Assembly: GCF_014648815.1 (NCBI RefSeq)
Contig: NZ_BMRV01000001.1
Location: 790,934 to 854,933, forward strand
Source of the DNA: Streptomyces flaveolus
Lineage (GTDB): Bacteria; Actinomycetota; Actinomycetes; Streptomycetales; Streptomycetaceae
Length of the DNA: 64,000 nucleotides
Reading direction: 5' to 3'
Shown: positions 21,352-30,395 of the stretch, one piece after another
Numbering within the stretch: position 1 is the first letter of the stretch
Layout: each line of letters opens with the position of its first letter
The notes under the pieces: model-generated
Seen by the model: only the letters and a program-made list of their open reading frames with translations
Told to the model about the DNA's origin: nothing
Database searches by the model: none
Made by a program: the position numbers and the translations under genes

Positions 21352-22107
21352 CTAGAAGCCGTGCCGGCTGCCGCCGTCGATCGGCAGCATCACGCCCGTC
21401 ACGTACGACGCCGCGGGCGACAGCAGGAACGCCGCCGCGCGGCCGAACTCCTCCGGCGCGCCGTAGCGGCGCAGCGGGATACGGGACTCGCTCGCCGCCC
21501 TGGTCGCCTCCGGGTCTGCGGACAGGCCGTCCAGCTCGCGCACCCGGTCGGTGTCGATGCGGCCCGGCAGCAGGCCGACGACGCGGATGCCGCGCGGGCC
21601 CAGCTCGTCGGCGAGGGACTTGGCGAAACCCGCCAGCCCCGGCCGCAGGCCGTTGGAGATGGTCAGGCCCGGGATCGGCTCGTGCACGGAACCCGACAGG
21701 ACGAAGCCGATGACCCCGCCGTCGTCCAGCTCGGCGGCCGCCGTGCGGGCCAGCCGCACCGCGCCGAGGAACACCGACTCGAACGCGGCCTGCCACTGCT
21801 CGTCGGTGTTGTCCGCGACGAAGCCGGGCGGCGGCCCGCCCACACTGATCAGGACGCCGTCGAAGCGCCCGAAACGCTCACGGGCGGTCGCGACCAGCCG
21901 CGCGGCGACCCCGGGGTCGGCGTTGTCGGCGGCCACGCCCACCGCGCCCGCGCCCAGCGCGTCCGCGGCGTCCGCGACGCTCTTCTCGTCCCGCCCCGTG
22001 ACGACCACCTTCGCGCCGTCGGCGACCAGCTCGCGCGCGGCGGCGTTGCCCAGGCCACGGGTGGCTCCGGTGACGACGTACACCCGGTCCTTCAGTCCAA
22101 GATCCAT
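21352..22107 (-). CDS. SDR family oxidoreductase with a changed active site
   Basis: 251 aa Rossmann-fold protein: GATRGLGNAAARELV cofactor loop near residue 14 and TGRDEKS after beta2. In place of the classical Tyr-x3-Lys, the aligned stretch reads PGLTISNGLRPGL, so both catalytic Tyr and Lys appear to be missing; the C-terminal VTGVMLPIDGG is normal for 3-oxoacyl-reductase relatives. It starts 4 bp after the GH15 stop and is probably co-transcribed with it. Named by fold only; enzymatic activity is doubtful or of a different chemistry. Confidence 0.85.
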   Translation of the reverse strand: MDLGLKDRVYVVTGATRGLGNAAARELVADGAKVVVTGRDEKSVADAADALGAGAVGVAADNADPGVAARLVATARERFGRFDGVLISVGGPPPGFVADNTDEQWQAAFESVFLGAVRLARTAAAELDDGGVIGFVLSGSVHEPIPGLTISNGLRPGLAGFAKSLADELGPRGIRVVGLLPGRIDTDRVRELDGLSADPEATRAASESRIPLRRYGAPEEFGRAAAFLLSPAASYVTGVMLPIDGGSRHGF

Positions 22108-22111
22108 GGCC

Positions 22112-23896
22112 CTATCCTGCCTCCTCGTCGCCGAACAGGGCGAGGGCCGTGTTCACCAGACCGATGTGGCTGAACGCCTGCGGGAAGTTCCCGAGCTGGT
22201 GGCCCGCCACCGGGTCGTACTCCTCGGCCAGCAGCCCCACGTCGTTGGCGAGCCCCACCAGCCGTTCGAACAGCTCCCGCGCCTCCGCGGTCCTGCCGGT
22301 CGCGTGCAGCGCGTCCGCGTACCAGAACGAGCACACCAGGAACGTGCCCTCGCCGCCCGGCAGCCCGTCCACGGGCGGGCCCTCGGTGCTGTAGCGGCGC
22401 ACCAGGCCGTCCCGGGTCAGCTCCTTGCCGATCGCGTCGACCGTGCCGACGACGCGCGGATCGTCCGCGGGCAGGAAGCCCACCCGCGGGATCAGGAGCA
22501 GCGCGGCGTCCAGCTCCGCCGAGCCGTAGGACTGGGTGAACGTATTGCGATCCGGGTCGTAGCCCTTCTCGCACACCTCCCGGTGCACCTCCTCGCGCAG
22601 CGCGCGCCAGCCGTCCAGGTCGCCGCCCAGCTCGGGGTGGTCCTCCAGGGTGCGCACCGCCCGGTCGGCGGCCACCCAGGTCATCACCTTCGAGTGCACG
22701 AACTGCCGGCGCCCGCCGCGCACCTCCCACAACCCCTCGTCCGGCTGCCGCCAGGCCGTGGTCAGGAAGTCCATCAGCGCGCACTGGAGCTCCCACATCT
22801 GCGGCTGCGGGTGCATGCCCGCCAGCCGGGCCAGCGACAGGGAGTCCATGACCTCGCCGTACACGTCCAGCTGAAGCTGGTTCACCGCGTCGTTGCCGAT
22901 CCGCACGGGTGTCGACTCGGCGAAGCCGGACAGCCACGGCAGTTCGAACTCGGGCAGCCGCCGCTCGCCCGCCAGGCCGTACATGATCTGCAGGTCCGCC
23001 GGGTTGCCGGCGACCGCGCGCAACAGCCAGTCGCGCCAGGCCTCGGCCTCCTCCAGATACCCCGCCGACAGCAGGGCGCCCAGGGTGAGCGTGGAGTCGC
23101 GCAGCCAGCAGAAGCGGTAGTCCCAGTTGCGGACGCCGCCCGGTTCCTCGGGCAGCGAGGTGGTGGCCGCGGCCACGATGCCGCCGGTCGGCCGGTAGGT
23201 GAGTGCCTTCAGCGTGATCAGGGAGCGGACCACCGCGTCCCGGTGCGGACCGTCGTAGCGGCAGTGGGCGGCCCAGGCGCGCCAGTCCTCGACGCTGTGC
23301 TCCAGCGACTCGTACGGGTCTATCAGCGGCGGGCGCGGCTCGTGCGAGGGATGCCAGGTGAGGACGAACGCGACCTTCTCGCCCTCGGCGACCGTGAACT
23401 CCGCGTGGGTCCCGAAGTCCTGTCCCCAGCTGCGCACCTCCGGTTCGCTGCGCAGCCACGCGGAGTCGGGTCCCGCGACGGCCACCCGGTGACCGTCGGA
23501 CCGGCGCACCCACGGCACGATCGAGCCGTAGTCGAAACGCAGCCGCAGCTCGCTGTGCACGGTGACCTCGCCGCGCAGGCCCTCCACGATGCGCACCAGG
23601 TCGGGCGCGCGGTCGCGCTGGGGCATGAAGTCGGTGACCCGGACGGCTCCGTCGTCCGTCTCCCACTCGGTGTCCAGCACGAGGGTGTCGGGGCGGTAGG
23701 CACGCCGGGTGCAGTGCTCGGCACCCACGGGGGCGATGCGCCAGTGGCCGTTGTCCTCGTCGCCGAGCAGCTTGGCGAAGCAGGCGGCGGAGTCGAAGCG
23801 GGGCAGGCACAGCCAGTCCACGGAGCCGTCCGTGCCGACCAGGGCCGCGGTCTGCTGGTCGCCGATGAGCGCGTAGTCCTCGATGTGGGGGTGCAC
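22112..23896 (-). CDS. Glycoside hydrolase family 15 protein (glucoamylase/trehalase-like)
   Basis: 594 aa from GTG 23896 (MHPHIEDYALIGDQQTAALV); ATG 23929 is an upstream alternative. An N-terminal beta-sandwich domain (about 1-230) is followed by the (alpha/alpha)6 barrel, recognised by NWDYRFCWLRDSTLTLGALL near 290 and the GH15 end motif GHQLGNFPQAFSHIGLVN near 570. No signal peptide, so it is cytoplasmic. Actinobacterial members of this form include trehalases, so trehalose or short maltodextrin turnover is the best guess. Confidence 0.92.
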   Translation of the reverse strand: MHPHIEDYALIGDQQTAALVGTDGSVDWLCLPRFDSAACFAKLLGDEDNGHWRIAPVGAEHCTRRAYRPDTLVLDTEWETDDGAVRVTDFMPQRDRAPDLVRIVEGLRGEVTVHSELRLRFDYGSIVPWVRRSDGHRVAVAGPDSAWLRSEPEVRSWGQDFGTHAEFTVAEGEKVAFVLTWHPSHEPRPPLIDPYESLEHSVEDWRAWAAHCRYDGPHRDAVVRSLITLKALTYRPTGGIVAAATTSLPEEPGGVRNWDYRFCWLRDSTLTLGALLSAGYLEEAEAWRDWLLRAVAGNPADLQIMYGLAGERRLPEFELPWLSGFAESTPVRIGNDAVNQLQLDVYGEVMDSLSLARLAGMHPQPQMWELQCALMDFLTTAWRQPDEGLWEVRGGRRQFVHSKVMTWVAADRAVRTLEDHPELGGDLDGWRALREEVHREVCEKGYDPDRNTFTQSYGSAELDAALLLIPRVGFLPADDPRVVGTVDAIGKELTRDGLVRRYSTEGPPVDGLPGGEGTFLVCSFWYADALHATGRTAEARELFERLVGLANDVGLLAEEYDPVAGHQLGNFPQAFSHIGLVNTALALFGDEEAG

Positions 23897-23969
23897 GGGG
23901 TTCCGTCTTCCCGGCCGGTGACGGAGCAATCGGGTCCGGACCGGCTGCCGCGCGCCCGCGGGCGCGCCG

Positions 23970-24761
23970 CTACACGGGGGCGGGTTCCGCCTCCGCGGTC
24001 TCCACGTCCTCGGCGCTCTCCCGGTCGCGCTTCTCGCGACGGACCAGGATCCACCAGCCGACCGGGACGGCCGCGGAGAACAGCCACCACTGGATCGCGT
24101 ACGCGAAGTTCAGCGCGGCGTCCTCGTTGCCCGGCCTGCCGATCGCCTCGGGGGTGCCGCCCTTCGGCTCGGGGTCCGTCAGGACGACGTACCCGCCGAG
24201 CACCCGGGCGTCCAGGCGGGCGGCCTCCTGTTCGCTGTTGATGAGCATGATCTGCCGGTCCGGCAGGCCCTCGAGGTCCTTGATGCCGCTCGCGGCGGTC
24301 GTCTCGTCGGGCATCATCCGCCCGGTGACGGTGATCTCTCCCCGCGGCGGGGCGGGAACCTCGGGGAACTCGGTCTGGCTGGGGCCGTCCGCGGGGATCC
24401 AGCCCCGGTTGACGAGCAGGACCTTGCCGTCGTCGAGGACGAACGGGGTCAGCACGTGGTAGCCGATCTTGTCCTGGGCGTTGGTGCGCCGGCGGACGAC
24501 GACCTCGTGGTCCGTGTCGAAGCGGCCCTTCGCGGTCACGGTGCGGTACCGCTCGTGCGTGGTGATCCTCTTGCCGGGAGCGGTCAGCGACTCCACGGGC
24601 ACCGGCTTCGCACCGAGGGCCTCGGCGACCAGGTCGTTCCGGGCGGTGCGCTCCTCGTAGCGGTGCATCTGCCAGAAGCCCAGCCGGATCATCGTCGGGA
24701 TGAGCAGCAGGGCCACCAGCGTGAGGATCACCCACTGGCGGGACAACAGGAAGCGGTACAC
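23970..24761 (-). CDS. SURF1 family cytochrome oxidase biogenesis protein
   Basis: 263 aa with the family layout: N-terminal transmembrane helix (about 10-27, after MYRFLLSRQW), periplasmic domain with LLVNRGWIPADG near 125 and GEITVTGRMMP, and a C-terminal helix (WWLFSAAVPVGWWILVR). The tail is acidic and Pro-rich. SURF1 aids assembly of the aa3 cytochrome c oxidase. GTG 24761 gives the usual length; upstream extension is not needed. It lies 68 bp downstream of the small zinc-protein gene on the same strand. Confidence 0.93.
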   Translation of the reverse strand: MYRFLLSRQWVILTLVALLLIPTMIRLGFWQMHRYEERTARNDLVAEALGAKPVPVESLTAPGKRITTHERYRTVTAKGRFDTDHEVVVRRRTNAQDKIGYHVLTPFVLDDGKVLLVNRGWIPADGPSQTEFPEVPAPPRGEITVTGRMMPDETTAASGIKDLEGLPDRQIMLINSEQEAARLDARVLGGYVVLTDPEPKGGTPEAIGRPGNEDAALNFAYAIQWWLFSAAVPVGWWILVRREKRDRESAEDVETAEAEPAPV

Positions 24762-24829
24762 CCCACGACGGTACAACTCGGTCGTGGGGTGCGATGCGGC
24801 GGGTACGGGCTTGTGGCCGCGGTCCGGCC

Positions 24830-25063
24830 TCAGACCTTGTCGACGATGCCCGCCCTCCCCTCGGCGCGGGCGCAGTGGGCGCCGCAGTACCAGTGGCCCT
24901 CGACCTCGACGCCCTGGCCGATGATCTGCACCCGGCAGTGCTCGCAGATGGGGGCCATCCGGTGGATCGCGCAGGAGAAGCAGTCGAAGACGTGCACCGC
25001 CCCCTGCGCGTGGACCTCGAAGGTCATTCCGTAGTTGTTGCCGCAGACTTCGCATGTCGCCAT
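24830..25063 (-). CDS. Small zinc-ribbon (metallothionein-like) protein
   Basis: 77 aa starting MATCEVCGNNYGMTFEV. Cysteine pairs CEVC, CFSC, CEHC and a later CGAHC plus nearby His give two probable zinc sites. No helix-turn-helix or membrane segment is present. Conserved small protein in actinobacteria without known function. It may be co-transcribed with SURF1, whose pathway involves metal-dependent oxidase assembly, but a link is speculative. Confidence 0.88.
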   Translation of the reverse strand: MATCEVCGNNYGMTFEVHAQGAVHVFDCFSCAIHRMAPICEHCRVQIIGQGVEVEGHWYCGAHCARAEGRAGIVDKV

Positions 25064-25105
25064 GCGCCACAGGGTGAGCCGTCACCGCGGCACGGGCGAG
25101 CGGGT

Positions 25106-25124
25106 GCCGGGCGAGTCGCCCGGC
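25106..25124 (-). terminator. Short hairpin downstream of the exonuclease gene
   Basis: GCCGGGCGA and TCGCCCGGC form an 8-bp stem with a tight loop, 30 nt after the exonuclease stop. There is no T-run. Confidence 0.45.
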
Positions 25125-25154
25125 AATCACCCGTCCGTACGGCTCGCGCGCGGC

Positions 25155-26141
25155 TCAGCCGTCCGCCGGCTCCACGTCCCCCAGCAGCTGCCCGAAGGCC
25201 GCCTCGTCCACCACCGGCGTGCCGTACTGCCGGGCCTTGACCACCTTCGAGGTGCCCGAGTCGGGGTCGTTGGTGACCAGCAGGCTGGTCAGCCGGGACA
25301 GGCTGCCGGCGACGTGCAGCCCGGCCTCGGTCGCGCGGTCCTCCAGCAGGTCCCGCTCGATCGAGGTGTCACCCGAGAAGGCGACCCGCATGCCCTGCTT
25401 GAGCCGTTTGCCCTCTTCGTACCGGCCAGGGTTGGGATAGGGGCATGCGGGCCTTTTGCGGGAGGGGCGCCAACTGCTCTGCCGGGACCCGCCGTAGCCC
25501 GCCTGCTGTCCGATCCGGGGCGCGGGCCGGTCCGCCCACTCCGTCAGCGGCCGGCACTCGTGCAGCGGCAGCCGCAGACCGCCCGCCGCCGCGGCGCGCA
25601 GGCTCGGCCGGAACGCCTCGGCCAGCACGCGCGCGTCGTCCAGCGCGTGGTGCGCCCGCTGCTGCACGACGCCGAAGTGCGCGGCCAGCGACTCCAGCTT
25701 GTGATTGGGCAGCGGCAGCCCCAGCTCCTTGGAGAGCGCGATGGTGCACAGCCGTTGACGCACCGGGGCCGCACCCTGCGCGCGCGCGTACTCCCGGGCG
25801 ATCATCTGCCAGTCGAAGACGGCGTTGTGCGCGACGAGCACCCGGCCGTCGAGCCGGGCCGCGAACTCCGGGGCGATGTCCCGGAACAGGGGCGCGCCCT
25901 CGAGGGCCTCGCTCGTCAGTCCGTGTATCCACACCGGGCCCGGGTCCCGCTCCGGATTGACCAGCGTGTACCAGTGGTCCTCGACCTCTCCGCGCGCGTC
26001 CAGCCGGTAGACGGCCGCCGAGATGATGCGGTCGTCGCGGGCCAGGCCGGTGGTCTCCACGTCAACGACCGCGTACCCCTGCGGATACGCGGCCGGCCAC
26101 GCGGTGGCGGACGACGCTGCGGTCGTGCGGTCTTCGAGCAT
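25155..26141 (-). CDS. DEDDh 3'-5' exonuclease with C-terminal BRCT domain
   Basis: 328 aa. Exonuclease domain at about 20-180 with motif I VDVETTG, motif II AHNAVFDWQMI and motif III HHALDDARVL, the DEDDh set of DNA polymerase III epsilon/RNase T type. A linker rich in Arg/Ser/Pro (about 195-240) leads to a BRCT-like domain (MRVAFSGDTSIERDLLEDRA, LTSLLVTNDPDSGTSKVVKA). BRCT joined to a DEDDh nuclease suggests DNA repair or mismatch correction. ATG 26141 is the first start in frame after non-coding sequence. Confidence 0.92.
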   Translation of the reverse strand: MLEDRTTAASSATAWPAAYPQGYAVVDVETTGLARDDRIISAAVYRLDARGEVEDHWYTLVNPERDPGPVWIHGLTSEALEGAPLFRDIAPEFAARLDGRVLVAHNAVFDWQMIAREYARAQGAAPVRQRLCTIALSKELGLPLPNHKLESLAAHFGVVQQRAHHALDDARVLAEAFRPSLRAAAAGGLRLPLHECRPLTEWADRPAPRIGQQAGYGGSRQSSWRPSRKRPACPYPNPGRYEEGKRLKQGMRVAFSGDTSIERDLLEDRATEAGLHVAGSLSRLTSLLVTNDPDSGTSKVVKARQYGTPVVDEAAFGQLLGDVEPADG

Positions 26142-26364
26142 GGTCCATGAGGATACGGGCCGCGACCGACAGTCCCTCCGCGCAGGTGCCCCGTCGGGCC
26201 CCGTGCGCCGCTGCCGCGTCAAGTCCGTGCGGCCGGGCGAGGGTTGCCGCCACCGCGACCGCCCCGACGGCCGCGGGGCGTCGGCCGGGCGCCTCCGACA
26301 CCTCGGACGGCGGCCCCCGTGTGTGACGGAACCCACGCCCGCCGAGGGCCCCTCCGGCCCGGTC

Positions 26365-27372
26365 TCACCAGCGGATCGGCACCGGAAGCGCCGTCAGCAG
26401 CCCGGACACCGCGACCACCAGGCCCAGGGCGAGGACCTCTCCGCGCGCGGGCGTGCCGGCCGTCAGCGGGTCGGCGGCGCGGCTCAGCCGGATCCGGGCC
26501 CACAGGGCGAGGACGGCGACGGCCGCCACCAGGATCACCTTGGCGAGCAACACCCTCCCGTACGCGGTGTCCGTCAGCTGGTCCAGGATCGTGCCCGCCG
26601 GCATCCGGCGCAGCGAACTGCACACCCCCGTCGCCGTGATGGCGGCGAGGAGAACGGCCGCCACGCGCGCGTAGAGACCCAGCAGGGCCGCGCCCGCCGC
26701 GGCGCCCCGCCACCGGCGCAGGACGCGCAGCGCGTACAGCAGACCGCCCACCCACAGCGACGCGCACGTCAGGTGCACCAGGGTCAGGCCGGAGCCGATC
26801 AGCGGGCTGTACTCGGTGGTGGGATGGGCGCGCAGGGCCTCCGCGACGACCACGGCGGCCAGCGGCCACACCTGCGTGCCCGGCCGGCGCGAGACGGCGC
26901 ACAGGCCCGCCACGAGGAACGCGTTGACCTCGAGGAGCGCGAGCTTGCCGTCACGGGACTCGTAGAGGCCGCCGACGTCGATCTCGGCGATGCCGCCCGG
27001 CACCAGGTTGCCGGTGGCCACGACCGAAGCGAGCCCCAGCGCGGCGACGAACGCGGCGGCGTTGGCGTGCGGGGACCAGCTGCGGGGCCGGTCCGGGGGA
27101 GCGCCGGGCAGGTACCGGGTCAGCCGGTTCACGAACAGCTCGCCGACCGGGATGCTCAGCGCCGCGAACAGCACCGTGCGCAGCAGGGCGATGCCGCCGG
27201 TGCCGGGCGCTTCGGCCTCTCCGGTGCCGTGCAGGGCGGGGGACGGGCCGAGCACGGGTATCAGCGCGGCCAGCGCCACCAGCACGAGAACGGCCGCGGC
27301 CCGGCCGGTACCGGAGGGCCGCGCGTGCCGTCCGGAGTCGGTGGGCCGGGACGGGGGTCTTGTCGAGGTCAC
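26365..27372 (-). CDS. CopD-domain copper-resistance-like membrane protein
   Basis: 335 aa from GTG 27372. About eight transmembrane helices; the C-terminal half (LTLVHLTCASLWVGGLLYAL and following) has the conserved His/Trp pattern of CopD. CopD moves copper across the inner membrane in copper resistance. The usual CopC partner is absent here, so transport of copper is inferred only from the domain. A frame extension upstream is Arg/Pro-rich and not believable. It follows the CoA transferase gene by 61 bp and may share its transcript. Confidence 0.85.
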   Translation of the reverse strand: MTSTRPPSRPTDSGRHARPSGTGRAAAVLVLVALAALIPVLGPSPALHGTGEAEAPGTGGIALLRTVLFAALSIPVGELFVNRLTRYLPGAPPDRPRSWSPHANAAAFVAALGLASVVATGNLVPGGIAEIDVGGLYESRDGKLALLEVNAFLVAGLCAVSRRPGTQVWPLAAVVVAEALRAHPTTEYSPLIGSGLTLVHLTCASLWVGGLLYALRVLRRWRGAAAGAALLGLYARVAAVLLAAITATGVCSSLRRMPAGTILDQLTDTAYGRVLLAKVILVAAVAVLALWARIRLSRAADPLTAGTPARGEVLALGLVVAVSGLLTALPVPIRW

Positions 27373-27433
27373 CTCGAGATCTTCACCAACTCGCCCAGAA
27401 CCGGGCAAGTTCAGGAGAAGGAACCGGGGGACG

Positions 27434-28816
27434 TCACAGCCACGCCGCCGCGTCCGTGCCCCAGGGCCCCGGCGGGCGGGCCCAGTCGGCCGGGCCGCCG
27501 GCGTAGGAGACCGGCGGCAGGGCGTACCGCAGCCGCCCGAGCGGGCTGTCCCGTCCGGCGAGCCAGGGCTCCGGCCCCGGGTACGCCCCGGCGTGCTCGC
27601 GCCGCGCCCTTCCCGTGTCGTCCGTCCGGACACCGTCCAGGAGCCAGGCGGCGGTCCGCGCCAGGGACAGCCGGACGAGCCGGCTGCCGCCCTCCCGTGA
27701 CCGGTCGGTCAGGGACCGCAGCACGGCGGCCGCCAGCAGATGGCCGGTGCCGTGGTCGAGGGCCTGGGCGGGCAGGGCCCCGGGCCGTTCCGCGGACCCC
27801 TCGACGGTGGCGATGCCGGTGGCCGCCTGCACCAGGCTGTCGAAGCCGCGCCGCCCGGCCCACGGCCCGTCCGCGCCCCAGGCCGACAGCTGGGCCACGA
27901 CCAGCCCCGGCCGGCGTTCGGCCAGGGCCTGGGGGGAGAGTCCGAACCGGTCCAGGGCACCCGGCCGGTACCCGGTGACGACGACGTCGGCGCCGGCCAG
28001 CAGCTCCTCGAACGCCGCCCCGTCGGACGTCAGGTCCAGGGTCGCCGACCGCTTCCCGAAGCCCGTGTCGGCATGCTGGTCCTGCAGTTCCGGCAGTCCG
28101 GGCGGGTCCACGCGCAGGACGTCCGCGCCGAGCAGCGCGAGCGTGCGGGTGGCGACCGGCCCCGCGATGACCCGGGTCAGGTCCAGGACGCGCAGCCCGG
28201 CGGCGGGCGAGGCGGCGCCCGCCGGGGCGGGCGTGAACACGCGCCCGGGTGCCGAGTCCAGGCGCTCGCGTGCGACCAGGGGATGGCGGGCGACCGCCGC
28301 GCCCTGCTCGTGCGCCGCCCACTGGGCCGGCGTGCGCAGCGCGACCGCCAGGCCGCCGGCGGCGTACACCGCCTCCTCGACCTCGGTGGCGGACCGTTCG
28401 CCGAGCGCCGCAGCGACGAGCGCCGGGTCGGCCGGCAGGTCCAGGGCGGCGAGCAGGCGCCTTCGGTGATGGGGATAGTTCGCGTGCGTCCGCAGCCACC
28501 CGTCGGCGGTGCGCCAGAACCGGGACAGCGGTGCGAACGACACCGGCTCCCGTCCGGCGACCCGCAGATGGCGCTCACTGGTGAACGCGGTGGCGACGGC
28601 TCCGTCGTCCACGCGCACGCCGGGCACGCGCGCGAGCCCGTCCCGCCGCGCCGCCAGCTCGGCGGCGGCCAGCGCGCACACGCCGACGCAGACGCGTGCG
28701 GACTCCCGTACGGGAAGGCGCCCCGCCAGGGCACCCTCCCGCACGGTGGTCGTCACGCGCCGGAGAAGGGCGGGATCACCGCCCAGGGCGGACCAGGCGA
28801 ACTCGATGTCGGTCAT
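27434..28816 (-). CDS. CoA transferase, CaiB/BaiF (family III)
   Basis: 460 aa. The core is recognised by GLRVLDLTRVIAGPVATRTL followed by LGADVLRVDPPG, with the catalytic Asp expected downstream (TGFGKRSATLDLTS). An extra N-terminal half (about 1-200) carries an incomplete copy of the fold (FAPLSRFWRTADGWLRTHAN), as in fused or duplicated family members. The substrate acyl-CoA is unknown. ATG 28816 is chosen; ATG 28849 would add 11 residues. A 6-bp inverted repeat sits directly upstream of the chosen start. Confidence 0.85.
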   Translation of the reverse strand: MTDIEFAWSALGGDPALLRRVTTTVREGALAGRLPVRESARVCVGVCALAAAELAARRDGLARVPGVRVDDGAVATAFTSERHLRVAGREPVSFAPLSRFWRTADGWLRTHANYPHHRRRLLAALDLPADPALVAAALGERSATEVEEAVYAAGGLAVALRTPAQWAAHEQGAAVARHPLVARERLDSAPGRVFTPAPAGAASPAAGLRVLDLTRVIAGPVATRTLALLGADVLRVDPPGLPELQDQHADTGFGKRSATLDLTSDGAAFEELLAGADVVVTGYRPGALDRFGLSPQALAERRPGLVVAQLSAWGADGPWAGRRGFDSLVQAATGIATVEGSAERPGALPAQALDHGTGHLLAAAVLRSLTDRSREGGSRLVRLSLARTAAWLLDGVRTDDTGRARREHAGAYPGPEPWLAGRDSPLGRLRYALPPVSYAGGPADWARPPGPWGTDAAAWL

Positions 28817-28817
28817 G

Positions 28818-28832
28818 ACTGCACCATGCAGT
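28818..28832. promoter_or_regulatory. Inverted repeat at the CoA-transferase start
   Basis: ACTGCA-CCA-TGCAGT, perfect 6-bp arms with a 3-bp spacer, ending 2 bp from the start codon. It could be an operator or could affect initiation. No regulator is encoded next to it. Confidence 0.4.
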
Positions 28833-28871
28833 ATTGACTCGATCAACATGTACGCCGGTACGGCATCCCGG

Positions 28872-30395
28872 CTAGCGGGTCACCGCGTCCAGCGCGTCGG
28901 TCATGCCCCAGCCGTAGAAGCCGTTGCGGTTCTTCGACCCCTCGCACACCGCGTCCACCTTGCCGTCGCCGTCGATGTCGTACGGCTTGGTGCACGGCGT
29001 GGCGTCGGCCTCCGCGTACAGCAGCGCCTTGACCATGGCCGGCGAGGCGTGCGGGTGCGTCGACTTGATCAGCGCGGCGACACCGGCGACGTGCGGCGAG
29101 GCCATCGACGTACCCGCCATGTAGCCCCACTTGCCGCCGGGCAGCGTGCCCAGGATCAGGCCGCTGGTCGCCGGCGGGGCCGGGGTCTGGTAGGCGGTCG
29201 AGTCGCCGCCGGGCGCGGCGATGTCGATGACGCCCAGACCGTAGTTGGAGAAGGACGACTTCAGGCCCTTCGCGCCGGTCGCCGCGACCGTGACGACACC
29301 CGGCAGCTGGGTCGGGATGTCGTAGCACTCCGACGGGTCGATCACCCGGTCACCGGGCGTCGTGTCGTTGGGGGAGGACGGGTCGAGGATCTCGTCGGAC
29401 GCGAGGTCGTAGTTCTCGTTGCCGGCCGCGGCGACGTTGACCGCGCCCTTCTTCTCCGCGTACCGCGAGGCCCGCGAGACGGCCTCGACGAGCGCCTTCT
29501 GGTCCGGGTCGTTCTTGCAGTTGAAGTACCACGGATCGGTGTAATAGCTGTTGTTGGTCACGTCGACCCCGTGCTCGGCCGCCCACATGAAGCCGCAGAC
29601 CACGGCCTCGGTGTAGAAGAAGCCGTCCGGGTTGGACACCTTGATGCCCGCGACCTTCACGCCCGGCGCCACGCCGGTCATGCCGACGCCGTTCTTGGCC
29701 GCGGCTATCTCCCCGGCCACGTGCGTGCCGTGCGGGCTCTCCGCCGCGCTCGGCCGCCAGGCGCCGTCGGTGGTGTCCGGCTTGCCCGCCACGCAGTTGA
29801 CCGACGCCTGCCGGTCGAAGTTCGGCGCGATGTCCGGGTGCGTGTCGTCGACGCCGGTGTCGATGACCGCCACGGTCACCTTGCTGCTGCCCAGCGACTT
29901 CTCGTGCGCCTTGTCCGCCTTGATGGCCGGCAGGTCCCACTGACGGGGCTCCAGCGGGTCCTGGCCCTCGGCGGCCTGAGCGGAGGCGGCGGCGGCCTCC
30001 TGCGCGGTGAGCACCTTCGGCGTGCCGACGTCGGTCGTCGCCGCCGAGGGCAGCGGCGCGGTGCGGGTGGCACCGGCCGACTGCACACCGCGCACCGTGC
30101 GCACGGTCTTCGCGAAGTCCGGGTCGGCCGAGTGGACGACGACCACGCCGATCCGGTCGTACGACGTCACGATCGTGCCGCCGGCCTTCGCGATCGCCCG
30201 CTTCACCTGCGCCGAAGGACCGTGCCCGGGCTGGACGTTGACCACGTAGCTGAGCGACGCGCCGTCGGCGGCGGCGGCCGGGGCGGCCTCGGCCGCGGAG
30301 GCCTGGATGTTGGGCAGGAAGGCGAGGGCCGCGGCCAGGGCCATGCCGGCCGGGATCGCGACGGCGCGGCGGTGACGGGAGTGGGGCGCTGTCAT
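28872..30395 (-). CDS. Secreted S8 family (subtilisin-like) serine protease
   Basis: 507 aa. Signal peptide (basic start, hydrophobic 12-29, cleavage near ASA-AEA), then an inhibitor-I9-like propeptide (about 45-115) and the catalytic domain with Asp179 in VIDTGVDDTHPD, His222 in HGTHVAG, oxyanion Asn in AAAGNEN and Ser430 in GTSMASPH. Near the end DIDGDGKVDAV looks like a calcium-binding loop. Probably an extracellular degradative protease. GGAG lies 9 nt before ATG 30395. It is divergent from the DUF485/ActP genes. Confidence 0.95.
   Translation of the reverse strand: MTAPHSRHRRAVAIPAGMALAAALAFLPNIQASAAEAAPAAAADGASLSYVVNVQPGHGPSAQVKRAIAKAGGTIVTSYDRIGVVVVHSADPDFAKTVRTVRGVQSAGATRTAPLPSAATTDVGTPKVLTAQEAAAASAQAAEGQDPLEPRQWDLPAIKADKAHEKSLGSSKVTVAVIDTGVDDTHPDIAPNFDRQASVNCVAGKPDTTDGAWRPSAAESPHGTHVAGEIAAAKNGVGMTGVAPGVKVAGIKVSNPDGFFYTEAVVCGFMWAAEHGVDVTNNSYYTDPWYFNCKNDPDQKALVEAVSRASRYAEKKGAVNVAAAGNENYDLASDEILDPSSPNDTTPGDRVIDPSECYDIPTQLPGVVTVAATGAKGLKSSFSNYGLGVIDIAAPGGDSTAYQTPAPPATSGLILGTLPGGKWGYMAGTSMASPHVAGVAALIKSTHPHASPAMVKALLYAEADATPCTKPYDIDGDGKVDAVCEGSKNRNGFYGWGMTDALDAVTR

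Noticed and set aside
26062..26301. 79-codon minus-strand frame upstream of the exonuclease gene
   Set aside because: Runs into the exonuclease reading frame in another phase; no motif.
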